A stretch of DNA of 34,560 bases from Clostridiales bacterium (GTDB taxonomy: Bacteria > Bacillota > Clostridia > Lachnospirales > Lachnospiraceae): assembly GCA_012512855.1 (NCBI GenBank), contig JAAZDK010000244.1, forward strand, positions 1 through 34,560, given 5' to 3'. This document shows, piece by piece, positions 24,037 through 32,105 of the stretch. Made by a program: the position numbers and the translations under genes. A model generated the notes under the pieces. The model was not told where the DNA came from. It was given only the letters and a program-made list of their open reading frames with translations, and made no database searches. Position 1 is the stretch's first letter. Every line of letters begins with the position of its first letter.

Positions 24037-25104
24037 TTACTCTCCTACCATACCATCTCCGTCCCGATCATCCATATATGGATATAACCAGTGATCCGAA
24101 TAAATCGGCATCCTGTAACCGGCAGCCTTGGCCTCGGCAATGGTGACCCTGCCGTCACCATTTTTGTCCACCTTCGATAAATCATGTTCGTCTGATAACT
24201 CCTGTTCCTCTTTCTTCTTTATATCATTGGCATCCTGACCGGTTTTGTCCTCTAATATGATCCTGACATTTATTTTATCAGGGTCCACGTTGTCAAATTC
24301 GTCAACTATATCTTCACCATTTAAAATATACTCATAATGGTAATGTGACGGTATTTGAGTATTTGCATCAGGATATGTAATAACGGCGAAAAATTTCTCA
24401 CAGCCGCCGGCATCCCTGATTACCTTCTCCATATATGCCTGATTACCATGTCTGTTTAATACACTGTTCTGTGGAGTGATATTATATGCATTTGATACTC
24501 CACCCAGGGAATCGGCTATTACATGCCCCTCATCCATATCCTCCAGCTCGGTACCCGGTACCTTGGCCTCATCATTATAATATCTCCCATTTGAAGTTAC
24601 CGGCTCATTTTCCTCATCCTGTGGGATTAGCCTGTCTGCATATACAAAGACAAGCTGTCCATATTCATTGGTAAACGCCCAGTATTCCCTCTCACCATAA
24701 CCGATATCGACTGCCACAAGCGCCTTTCTTTCTCCTGATAAATCTCCTCCGTCTACTTCTATAATACTATAAGTTACATTATTAAATTCTATACAGCCGT
24801 TGCTTCTGTTATCTATTGCTTCCTTGATAAGCTCCCTGAGCTTTGAGTACTCATCCCGTTCTGTCGGGCATTTTACTGTATCAGATCTGTTTTCGAATTG
24901 ATTTTTTGCAGTCCGATCTGTATCGGACAGGCCTTTTTTTTCCTGCACTTTGTCAGCTTCCTGTCCATCCTTACCGGATAAAGAGATGCTGTATACCTCA
25001 CCGGTATTTATTTGATTACTGACGCCACAAGCCTTTAAAAGGGCAAGTGATAATATTAAAGTTAGGGCAAATAAGGTTCTAGCAGGTATTTTCAGTCTAA
25101 TCAT
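24037..25104 (-). CDS. Secreted DNA/RNA non-specific endonuclease lipoprotein with calcium-binding C-terminus
   Basis: A 355-residue lipoprotein. The signal peptide ends in the lipobox LLKAC with acylated Cys26. A charged linker reaches about residue 80. The nuclease core (about 110-285) has DEGHVIADSLGG (191-202), where His194 would be the general base, and NITPQNSVLNRHGNQAYME with metal-binding Asn; this is the DRGH-type fold of NucA/EndA-like enzymes, here with Glu for Arg. The tail has an EF-hand loop DKNGDGRVTIAE (313-324) and an Excalibur-like end DRDGDGMVGE, with Gly where Excalibur usually has Cys. ATG start with AGAGGTGA. It likely degrades extracellular nucleic acid at the cell surface, for nutrient use or matrix turnover. 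Confidence 0.87.
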   Translation of the reverse strand: MIRLKIPARTLFALTLILSLALLKACGVSNQINTGEVYSISLSGKDGQEADKVQEKKGLSDTDRTAKNQFENRSDTVKCPTERDEYSKLRELIKEAIDNRSNGCIEFNNVTYSIIEVDGGDLSGERKALVAVDIGYGEREYWAFTNEYGQLVFVYADRLIPQDEENEPVTSNGRYYNDEAKVPGTELEDMDEGHVIADSLGGVSNAYNITPQNSVLNRHGNQAYMEKVIRDAGGCEKFFAVITYPDANTQIPSHYHYEYILNGEDIVDEFDNVDPDKINVRIILEDKTGQDANDIKKKEEQELSDEHDLSKVDKNGDGRVTIAEAKAAGYRMPIYSDHWLYPYMDDRDGDGMVGE

Positions 25105-25182
25105 TCGGTCTAATCACCTCTTGCATCGCAAAGGCTAAAGCCTTATAATAAAATATTCCGTCAAAGCATTAATAATTCTGCC

Positions 25183-25211
25183 ATAGTAAATAATCATAAT
25201 TGTTTTGTCAT
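25183..25211 (-). promoter_or_regulatory. Possible promoter of the nuclease gene
   Basis: ATGACA (25206-25211), 17 bases, TACTAT (25183-25188) on the minus strand, about 80 bases before the start codon. The match is moderate. The 279-base gap 25105-25383 also holds the terminator of the upstream CAP gene and otherwise nothing I can identify. Confidence 0.4.
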
Positions 25212-25340
25212 ATTTAAAATAAAATCTTGCCTTACTATCGGATTCTTAAGAGTATACCTATAGAGCTACCATCCGGAAGGCTTATTGTACGAGAAAATCC
25301 GAAGGAAGCATCCTCGACGATATTTATATTTACACTAAGC

Positions 25341-25371
25341 AAAAATCCCCCGGCCTATCTTCAACCGAGGG
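25341..25371 (-). terminator. Intrinsic terminator of the Ig-like/CAP gene
   Basis: On the minus strand CCCTCGG pairs with CCGGGGG (one G-T pair; 25365-25371 with 25347-25353), 11-base loop, followed by ATTTTT. It lies 12 bases past the stop codon. Confidence 0.75.
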
Positions 25372-25383
25372 TATATCATCAGA

Positions 25384-26922
25384 TCAACCATAGAAATTCT
25401 GTGTGTAGTATGGATATCCATACTTATCGATACCTATACCGACACCTAAATAATCGAGTCCCGGATCTAATATATTGCTTCGGTGTCCTTCAGACATAAA
25501 CCAGCCATGACATGCATCAAATGATGTTCTGTAATATGCGGCAATATTTTCTGCTCCTATTGTATAATAAATACCTTCACGCTTCATTCTTTCGAATGGT
25601 GATGCTCCTGATAAGGAATAATGATCGAAGTAATTATTTGTAGCCATATCCTGGCTATGCTTTCTGGCACTGGCGGCTGCTTTATCAGACCATAAAAATG
25701 CCTGCAGGCCATTTTGCACCCTGTATGAATTTGTGATATCAAAAATTTCTTTTTCCATATTGGCAATGACTTCATCAGTACAAGGGTTCAGCTCAACCTG
25801 GCTGTCAATCACAAAGACTGCATCTACATTTTTCTTCCCCAGAGTATCAATATATACGGTATATTTATACCTATAATTCCAATCCGATTTTTGCTCTGTT
25901 TTACTTTCCTTGCTATAGCCAAAAAATTCAAAATCAACCGAATTGGTGTACCATCCCACAAGTCTATTGTCCTTCATATATAACAGCAGCAGCCTGTTAT
26001 AGTCATCGGCATAAATATATGTTTCATCACCATAGTTTGATTTTGCAATTCGACTTGGCTGTCCAAGCCTGGCAACTATTTCTTCCCTGCCTTCTCCCAA
26101 CACAAAAGTAGCATTGCGGACAGTCAGGACCGGCCGCGCCAGGATTAAAACCGTAAGAGCATCGCTTATTCCGTTATTTACGGTAACAGTGATATCTGCA
26201 AAACCAGGATTAACTCCCGTTATCACACCATTTTCATCAACCCTGGCTATGCTTTCATCACTGCTTTTATAGCTGATAGTTTTTACCTTTTCTGAAGAAG
26301 GATAGGTCTTTATTGTTATTTGGCTGTTTTCTCCCGGATACAAACAATCATTTTCCAGATATGCGCTTATTCTGTAAACACCCTTAACATCCACCTGACA
26401 ATTATATTTGCTGTTTCCAACCTTTGCAGTTATAGTTGCGGTTCCAATATCATGGGCGGTAACCTTACCCTTGCTGTCCACGGAAGCAACTGAGGAATGA
26501 TTGGAGTACCATTCAACCTTCCCTTTGGTCCCCTCCAGCTTCAAAAGCAGAGTTTCTCCCAGATCCAGGGTGACAGATTTATAATTTAAGACCGCATCCG
26601 TTACAGTAAGCTTGCATATATAAATCTTATTGCCTACATATGCATAGATATCTGTTTTTCCAGCCTTTAGAGCAGTAACCTTTCCCTTTGAACTGACTGA
26701 TGCAATATTTGAGTTGGCCACCATCCATTTTACTTTCTTTGAGCTGCCCTTGACCTTAAGAGTATAGCTATTGCCTACTACCAGGCTCAGCTTACTTTTA
26801 TTTAAGGATACCGTCGCTGCCTCTGCAACAGCTGTGCCATAATCAAATACCTGATTAATCACAGGAGCAAGAAGCAAAGCCAAAATCAGATATAATAAAA
26901 ACAGACCTTTTTTGCTTTTCAC
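25384..26922 (-). CDS. Secreted Ig-like (BIG2) repeat protein with CAP domain
   Basis: A 512-residue secreted protein. The signal peptide covers about residues 1-35 (LFLLYLILALLLAPVINQVF, cut near VAEAA). Three bacterial Ig-like BIG2-type domains follow (about 36-110, 112-182, 184-265), each with the pattern 'L..G....L......V.W...NSSVASV...GKVTAL..G.a.I.A.VG'. A CAP-associated N-domain (about 270-385, VLGEGREEIVARLGQPSRI) precedes the C-terminal CAP/SCP domain (about 390-512), which has ARKHSQDMA, YFDHYSLSGASPFERM, GAENIA and SEGHRSNILDPGLDYLGVGIG. Wall-binding adhesion is suggested by the Ig domains; the CAP domain's activity is unknown. The start is GTG with AAAGGA somewhat upstream. It has its own promoter and terminator. 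Confidence 0.92.
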   Translation of the reverse strand: MKSKKGLFLLYLILALLLAPVINQVFDYGTAVAEAATVSLNKSKLSLVVGNSYTLKVKGSSKKVKWMVANSNIASVSSKGKVTALKAGKTDIYAYVGNKIYICKLTVTDAVLNYKSVTLDLGETLLLKLEGTKGKVEWYSNHSSVASVDSKGKVTAHDIGTATITAKVGNSKYNCQVDVKGVYRISAYLENDCLYPGENSQITIKTYPSSEKVKTISYKSSDESIARVDENGVITGVNPGFADITVTVNNGISDALTVLILARPVLTVRNATFVLGEGREEIVARLGQPSRIAKSNYGDETYIYADDYNRLLLLYMKDNRLVGWYTNSVDFEFFGYSKESKTEQKSDWNYRYKYTVYIDTLGKKNVDAVFVIDSQVELNPCTDEVIANMEKEIFDITNSYRVQNGLQAFLWSDKAAASARKHSQDMATNNYFDHYSLSGASPFERMKREGIYYTIGAENIAAYYRTSFDACHGWFMSEGHRSNILDPGLDYLGVGIGIDKYGYPYYTQNFYG

Positions 26923-27047
26923 CGGCAGTCAGTCCTTTCATGGTCATTTTTATAGCAAAATAAACTTATCTGATTAATTAAACATATTTTGCCTAACCCA
27001 ATCCAATTCTTAGTAAGCGGGTAATCACTTCGACAAAATATAAGATA

Positions 27048-27076
27048 ATAATACCATATTCTATTAAATATGACAA
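27048..27076 (-). promoter_or_regulatory. Predicted promoter of the Ig-like/CAP gene
   Basis: TTGTCA (27071-27076), 17 bases, TATTAT (27048-27053) with TGG just before the -10 (extended type), on the minus strand. The predicted leader to the GTG start is about 118 bases. Confidence 0.55.
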
Positions 27077-27123
27077 TCCATCCTGCGACTTATATGTTCT
27101 CATTAATTGTCAGATATACTTTA

Positions 27124-27431
27124 TCACATTCCTGCTTCCTTAAGCTTTACTATAGTATCCTCCAAAACAGCCTGTCGCAGGCTCTTCAGATAATCCGAAA
27201 AATCAACATCATTATTTGCATAGGTTAAATTGAGCTTATATTCTTCATTTTTATCACCTTATCCATATCGGCTTCGGGAAATTCATCCCGCATAAAGTAA
27301 GCCATAAGAACAGCCATCCAGAAATACTCCGCAACAGATTCAGGTCTGTTTGTGGATGTAAAACAGTATCTTATTGTTCCCTTAAGCCTTTCTGCTGTTA
27401 TAATAACATCCAGTAGTTTTCTTGCCTTCAT
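27124..27431 (-). pseudogene. Decayed HD-domain hydrolase (YfbR-like), internal deletion and frameshift
   Basis: The first 60 codons read as the N-terminus of an HD-domain phosphohydrolase (LLDVIITAERLKGTIRYC ... RPESVAEYFWM ... YFMRDEFPEADMDKVI), with an intact GGGAGG ribosome-binding site and ATG. Family members, from memory, read SVAEHSW here, so the metal-binding His is replaced by Tyr. After DKVI the frame shifts and stops. A second frame resumes with EEYKLNLTYANNDVDFSDYL to KEAGM and a stop at 27124, which matches the expected C-terminus. The middle of the protein, with the HD motif and about 90 or more residues, is missing. The gene is almost certainly dead. Confidence 0.75.
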
Positions 27432-27627
27432 ATAAACCTCCCTGTATGAAGCCTACAAAGCCTGTTATGTCAGATTTCTTCAATTAGCTGCTTATTTTAA
27501 ATTTCGAAAATATATCATAATAAGGCCAAATTTACAATCATTTCATGTTGCCGGCTTAATAGCACAGCTTTTTCAACTGCTCTTTTATAATCTAACTACA
27601 AACTTTCGACAATACATAACATGTTTC

Positions 27628-27656
27628 TTGCTAAATCGCTGCCTTTTTGTTATATT
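27628..27656 (+). promoter_or_regulatory. Predicted promoter of the WG-repeat gene
   Basis: TTGCTA (27628-27633), 17 bases, TATATT (27651-27656). The start codon lies about 87 bases downstream of the predicted transcription start. The 318-base gap 27432-27749 shows nothing else identifiable; a second -10-like TATAAA lies near 27684. Confidence 0.45.
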
Positions 27657-27749
27657 TTAGATGGAACATTATTCAGGCTCTTGCTATAAATGCATTGATG
27701 CAGGATGGCCCACCTTAGAACGTTATATAATAATAGGAGTGAACAGAAT

Positions 27750-29864
27750 ATGTACGGCAAAAAAATATCTAAAATATTATCTTTTATTCTAATCACAGCT
27801 GTTGTTTTTTCATTACAGTATACCGCACCGGTATTTGCAGCAGCTAAAAATTCTCCTCCAGTTATTTCAGAAGGGAAATCTCTTGCGTTATCCACCACAA
27901 AGAGTAAATCCATATCCTTTACTATCAGCGCTAAGGATTCCAATGGAGATAAAATATCCTTTGCCATATCCAAAGCAGCAAAAAACGGAACGGTAAAGCT
28001 GGCTAATCCCACGTCAAAAGGAAAGGGCTCTGCCAGGGTCTATACAGTTAAGGTTACATACAATCCCAAATCATCTTTTACCGGTTCGGATTCCTTTTCT
28101 TTAATCGCCAAGGACAGCAAGGGAGCAAAGTCAACCGCTATAACTGTAAATGTTACCGTTAAGAAGGCTGATAAGACCTCAGACAGCACGGACAAACTCA
28201 AGGCTGTAGAGCTTATTGCACCGAAGTATGAAAGCATAGGTTTTTTTTCAGAGGATCTGGCACGAGTCTATAAAGATGGTAAATTCGGCTACATCGATCT
28301 TAACGGGAAGCTTGTTATTCCCTTGAAATATACATCAGCCAATGATTTTAAGGACGGCTATGCACAGGTTTCTATCGATGGGAAATTTGGCTATATTGAC
28401 AAAAAGGGCAAGGTGGTAATCCCGCTTAAGTATAACTGGCTAACGGATATAACTGAGGGATTAGCATCATTTGTAACTGATGGGAAATATGGTCTTGTAG
28501 ATATAACCGGAAAGGAAATAGCATCGGCAAAATATGATAAAATATATGGATTCTCAAATGGCAGAGCAATGTTTATACTTAACGGTAAATACGGTTTTAT
28601 TGACAAAAACGGCAAAGAAATAGTTCCTGCCAAATATGATACTATTTCTGAATTTATCGGTGATATCGCTGTTGTTCAATATGATAAAAAATACGGCATT
28701 GTGGACAAATCAGGCAAGGAAATTATACCTGCCGAATATTATACCTATAAAAAATTATCGGATGCAATCATAGCTCTTCAGAAGGAAGGTCCATATGACA
28801 GATACCAATTGGTTGACACAAAGGGGAATCTGCTTTCGGAATACAGCTATATCAATGTTGAGGATTTTTCTGAAGGCCTTGCTTTGGTTAGCAGGGAGGA
28901 CGGTTACGGCTTTATAGACAAGACAGGGAAGGAAGTTATACCGGCACAGTTTAAATCTGCTCTTTCCTTTTCAGATGGTCTCGCAGCAGTAAGCGATAAC
29001 GATCATGGTTTTGGCTATATCGATAAAAGCGGGCGTCTTGTAATTCCATACAAATACGAGATTGCAGGCTCCTTTTCAGAAGATCTGGCTATGGTCCGCT
29101 TGGACGGCAAATATAAAATCATAGACAAAGCTGGTAATGAAATAGCAGACATCAATAAACCGGCCGGAACCCTGATATTGGGTGTATTTAAGGATGGAGT
29201 TGCATGGTGTACAATAACCAATATAGCCGGGGGTTCATATCATGTTTTAATCGATAAAAATGGTAATGAACTGACCAGCTCCAAATATACTGAGGTTAAT
29301 GATTTTAATAACGGTCTTGCCAAGGTTTATAACGGAAATTACGGCATGGTTGACAAGAACGGGAAGGAAATTATTACATCCAGATACGCCAATATAATTC
29401 AATATGACAATGGCTGGATTGTAGCAAATGGAGCCTTCAGCTTCAACCATCCTACCTGGTATGCGGTTTTCAACAAAAAAGGTGAGTTGATTATAGAGGG
29501 AAATAATCTTAGCTTCTCTCCGCTGTCTGAAAATTTATTGGCTGTATCTTCTGTTTCAAAAGATAACGATATTTTTAACAGATCCATACGCCTGATTGAT
29601 ATAAATGGAAAAACCGTTGTAAAATCGGGGAAATATCTCGATGTTAGTGAACTAAACGACGGTTATGCCTTAGTTCGTGCTTATACCGGCAAAAAAGGCA
29701 GCAAGGACTATTCATTGCTGAGATATGGTGTAATAGACAAGAATGGTAAAGAGCTGCTGGCTCCCTCACTCAATTACAATACAATGTATTATGCAGGCAA
29801 GAATAATATTTACATAACCGTAATTAACGGAAAATATGGATTAATTAAATTAACCGGCAAATAG
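27750..29864 (+). CDS. Secreted WG-repeat protein with N-terminal Ig/cadherin-like domain
   Basis: A 704-residue secreted protein and the only clear plus-strand gene. The ATG at 27750 is chosen for its AGGAGTG site; an upstream ATG at 27705 has none. The signal peptide is about 1-34 (ending APVFAAA). Residues about 36-140 form a cadherin/Ig-like domain (PPVISEGKSLALS ... GSDSFSLIAKDSKG). About 15 WG-type repeats of 35-55 residues follow, with the core 'GKYGFIDKNGKEIVPAKYD', most having YG or FG rather than WG. No wall-anchor motif is seen, so it is secreted freely or held by other means. WG repeats likely form a beta-propeller or solenoid for binding. It is transcribed against the surrounding genes. 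Confidence 0.9.
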   Translation: MYGKKISKILSFILITAVVFSLQYTAPVFAAAKNSPPVISEGKSLALSTTKSKSISFTISAKDSNGDKISFAISKAAKNGTVKLANPTSKGKGSARVYTVKVTYNPKSSFTGSDSFSLIAKDSKGAKSTAITVNVTVKKADKTSDSTDKLKAVELIAPKYESIGFFSEDLARVYKDGKFGYIDLNGKLVIPLKYTSANDFKDGYAQVSIDGKFGYIDKKGKVVIPLKYNWLTDITEGLASFVTDGKYGLVDITGKEIASAKYDKIYGFSNGRAMFILNGKYGFIDKNGKEIVPAKYDTISEFIGDIAVVQYDKKYGIVDKSGKEIIPAEYYTYKKLSDAIIALQKEGPYDRYQLVDTKGNLLSEYSYINVEDFSEGLALVSREDGYGFIDKTGKEVIPAQFKSALSFSDGLAAVSDNDHGFGYIDKSGRLVIPYKYEIAGSFSEDLAMVRLDGKYKIIDKAGNEIADINKPAGTLILGVFKDGVAWCTITNIAGGSYHVLIDKNGNELTSSKYTEVNDFNNGLAKVYNGNYGMVDKNGKEIITSRYANIIQYDNGWIVANGAFSFNHPTWYAVFNKKGELIIEGNNLSFSPLSENLLAVSSVSKDNDIFNRSIRLIDINGKTVVKSGKYLDVSELNDGYALVRAYTGKKGSKDYSLLRYGVIDKNGKELLAPSLNYNTMYYAGKNNIYITVINGKYGLIKLTGK

Positions 29865-29876
29865 CTCAGATATAAA

Positions 29877-29931
29877 AACCCCGGCTTAGCTGCAGCGCAG
29901 CTCAGATTTAGCTGCAGCAAGGCTGGGGGTT
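29877..29931 (+). terminator. Long hairpin terminator of the WG-repeat gene
   Basis: AACCCCGGCTTAGCTGCAGC pairs imperfectly with GCTGCAGCAAGGCTGGGGGTT. The inner 8-bp GCTGCAGC and outer AACCCC/GGGGTT are perfect. A T-rich stretch follows. It starts 13 bases after the stop codon. Confidence 0.75.
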
Positions 29932-29946
29932 CTTATTACTTTATTT

Positions 29947-30078
29947 TTATTTATACTTCACACTAATCACCTCAAATGCATTACTGCCTATATATTCAAC
30001 GCTTTTTGGTACTGTTACGCTTTTAAGGGATTTGCAGTTACAAAAACAAGGTTTTGCACATCCGGATAACTTTTATCA
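29947..30078 (-). pseudogene. C-terminal remnant of a leucine-rich-repeat (BspA-like) surface protein
   Basis: In one minus-strand frame, ending with TAA at 29947, the sequence reads KLSGCAKPCFCNCKSLKSVT then VPKSVEYIGSNAFEVISVKYK. The 'NCKSL-SVTVPKSVEYIGSNAF' pattern is the BspA-type leucine-rich repeat. Upstream the frame meets a stop and there is no start or ribosome-binding site, so only the tail survives. This fills part of the 354-base gap 29865-30218; the rest is two terminators. Confidence 0.6.
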
Positions 30079-30144
30079 TTTTCTCAGTTGGATATTGTCT
30101 GATTTGTTTTCCAAGCTCTATTAATTACATCCATCCTTATTTTA

Positions 30145-30182
30145 AATAAGGACATGAAAGCTGTTGCCTTCATGTCCTTATT
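30145..30182 (-). terminator. Terminator at the end of the sugar ABC operon
   Basis: AATAAGGACATGAA (30145-30158) pairs perfectly with TTCATGTCCTTATT (30169-30182), 14 bp, 10-base loop. It lies 37 bases beyond the last permease gene. The T-run after it on the minus strand is short (TAAAATAA), but the stem's own T-rich end may serve. Confidence 0.7.
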
Positions 30183-30218
30183 AGAGTCTTAACCTTGCTT
30201 CTATTACTATCGTAAACC

Positions 30219-31076
30219 TCATCCCTTTACACTGCCGATTGCCACTCCCTGTATGATGCTCCTTGACAGAAAGGCATAAACGATAATTACCGGGAAGATA
30301 GATAAGCTAATCAGCATATATACCTTCCCTATATCAAACTTCAGGAAATCAGCGCTTCTTAGCTGTGCAATCAGTATCGGCAGGGTCTTCATCTTCGCGT
30401 CATTTAGTATCAGGCTCGGTATAAAGTAGTTGTTCCAGGAGCTTGTAAATGTAAATATCATCTGCACTGCAATTGCAGGCTTTGTGATAGGTAATATTAT
30501 CGTATTAAAGGTCCTGAATTCATGTGCTCCGTCAATACGGGCAGCCTCCACAATTTCCATCGGGAGCGAATTTTCCATGTACTGCTTAATAAAAAAGAAT
30601 ACAATCGGTGCCGCAATTGTTGGTATTATCAGAGGAATAAAATTGTCCATTAAATTCATTCTTCGAATCAGATTAACAAAGCCCAATGCCGTGACCTGGC
30701 CGGGAACCATCATAATCATCAGGATAAATGTAAAGGCGACCTTTTTTAGCCTGAAATCATATGCATGTATTGCATAGGCGGTCAAGGTGGAGAAATATGT
30801 AGAAAGCAGGGCGCAGGATGCAGATATGATGAAGCTGTTGCGCAATGCCCGAAATACCGGCAGGTTAGGGTCGCCCATTAGGTTTTTTAGATTATGAAGG
30901 AAAGCCTTCCCCGGCAGAAAGGAAAAGCCCTTCTGAATATCCGGATGAAATCTGCTGCTGTTTATAATCAGTATATAAAAAGGAAATAAGCACAAAAAGG
31001 TTAATAAAATCAGCAGGGCTTGAACGATAATCGTTTTAATTCTAATTTTGCTTCTATGCCTTCCGACAGCCGCCAT
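30219..31076 (-). CDS. Carbohydrate ABC transporter permease, MalG/LacG type
   Basis: A 285-residue inner-membrane permease with six predicted helices, the first at about 15-36 (IIVQALLILLTFLCLFPFYIL). The EAA loop that contacts the ATPase is IVEAARIDGAHEFRTFNTII, near residues 175-194. It forms the sugar channel together with the MalF-type partner encoded just upstream. The ATG start is one base after the partner's stop (TAAnATG-like junction) with GAGGTGGGG, so translation is probably coupled. No ATPase gene follows; Firmicute importers of this class commonly share a single MsmK-type ATPase encoded elsewhere. Confidence 0.95.
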   Translation of the reverse strand: MAAVGRHRSKIRIKTIIVQALLILLTFLCLFPFYILIINSSRFHPDIQKGFSFLPGKAFLHNLKNLMGDPNLPVFRALRNSFIISASCALLSTYFSTLTAYAIHAYDFRLKKVAFTFILMIMMVPGQVTALGFVNLIRRMNLMDNFIPLIIPTIAAPIVFFFIKQYMENSLPMEIVEAARIDGAHEFRTFNTIILPITKPAIAVQMIFTFTSSWNNYFIPSLILNDAKMKTLPILIAQLRSADFLKFDIGKVYMLISLSIFPVIIVYAFLSRSIIQGVAIGSVKG

Positions 31077-31077
31077 A

Positions 31078-31998
31078 TTATCCCCACCTCTTTTCGTTTC
31101 TCTTGGATATTGTGAAAAATACCAGCAGGCTAAGGATTGCCGTTAAAATGAACAGAATTACCGACAAGGCTCCCGCCATACCATAATTTTTGCTGTAAAG
31201 ATGCTGATTCAGATACATAATCAAGGTTTTTGACGTACTGTTGGGATTACCTGAACCGTTGGTGAGAATCTGCGGAACATCAAACATCTGAATTCCACCA
31301 ATCATGGATGTTATCAAAACATAAAGCAGGATAGGTCTGAGCACTGGCAGGGAAATTAGCCTGAATGCCTGAAACTGGCTGTCTCCGTCAACCTCAGCAG
31401 CCTCAAACAACGAGCTGTCGATTCCCAGGATTCCTGCCATTAAAAGGATGGTGGTGTTACCAAACCACATTAAAAAATTCATTGACGCAATCAGCCCTCT
31501 GGTTCCTCCTATACTGGACAGAAAGCGGAAGGGCTCATCAAGTATTCCCATCTTAACCAGCATATCATTGATCGGTCCGTTGTCACTGAACAAGGTAAAG
31601 AACAGCATGGCAAAGGCCGATGCCATTATTAAATTGGGCATATAGATAACAGCTTTGAAAAAGCCGGCACATCTTATCCTCAATCTTGTATTTGCAAACC
31701 ATGCAGCCAGCAAGAGGGATAATAAAATCTGCGGGATGAATCCAATTATCCATATTATAATTGTATTTTTGGCATAGGTTAATAAATCCTTATTTGACAG
31801 CAATATCTTAAAGTTATTCAGTCCAACAAAATTGGGTCCGATCTGGTTAAGTCCCGATCTGTAATTTTCAAAAAGGCTGTTGTAAAAAACAGATATCAGG
31901 GGTATCAATGAAAATACCACATATACCAGGAAAAAGGGTATCAAAAATATGTAACCCCATTTTGTATAGCTTACGCAGCTCTTCCTTCTTTTTATCAT
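31078..31998 (-). CDS. Carbohydrate ABC transporter permease, MalF/UgpA type
   Basis: A 306-residue inner-membrane permease. The first helix follows a basic N-terminus (MIKRRKSCVSYTKWGYIFLI); about six helices in total. The EAA loop is FEAAEVDGDSQFQAFRLISL near residue 207. The ATG at 31998 is chosen because AAGG lies upstream and the permease homology begins there; a reading from 32043 would add 15 residues of unlikely sequence. It follows the substrate-binding gene after a 15-bp hairpin and is coupled to the MalG-type gene. Confidence 0.94.
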   Translation of the reverse strand: MIKRRKSCVSYTKWGYIFLIPFFLVYVVFSLIPLISVFYNSLFENYRSGLNQIGPNFVGLNNFKILLSNKDLLTYAKNTIIIWIIGFIPQILLSLLLAAWFANTRLRIRCAGFFKAVIYMPNLIMASAFAMLFFTLFSDNGPINDMLVKMGILDEPFRFLSSIGGTRGLIASMNFLMWFGNTTILLMAGILGIDSSLFEAAEVDGDSQFQAFRLISLPVLRPILLYVLITSMIGGIQMFDVPQILTNGSGNPNSTSKTLIMYLNQHLYSKNYGMAGALSVILFILTAILSLLVFFTISKRNEKRWG

Positions 31999-32057
31999 AT
32001 CTATACCTTGCCTTCCTCTAAAAGCTGTGGAACATGCGCCCATCGGGCATATGTTAA

Positions 32058-32093
32058 GAATACAGGATGAAGACTAAGCTTCATCCTGTATTC
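32058..32093 (-). terminator. Perfect 15-bp intercistronic hairpin between binding-protein and permease genes
   Basis: GAATACAGGATGAAG (32058-32072) pairs with CTTCATCCTGTATTC (32079-32093), 6-base loop. On the minus strand it is followed by TTAACATATG, not a long T-run. In sugar importer operons such elements protect the binding-protein mRNA end and reduce permease expression. Confidence 0.7.
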
Positions 32094-32105
32094 AATTACC
32101 CGAAT

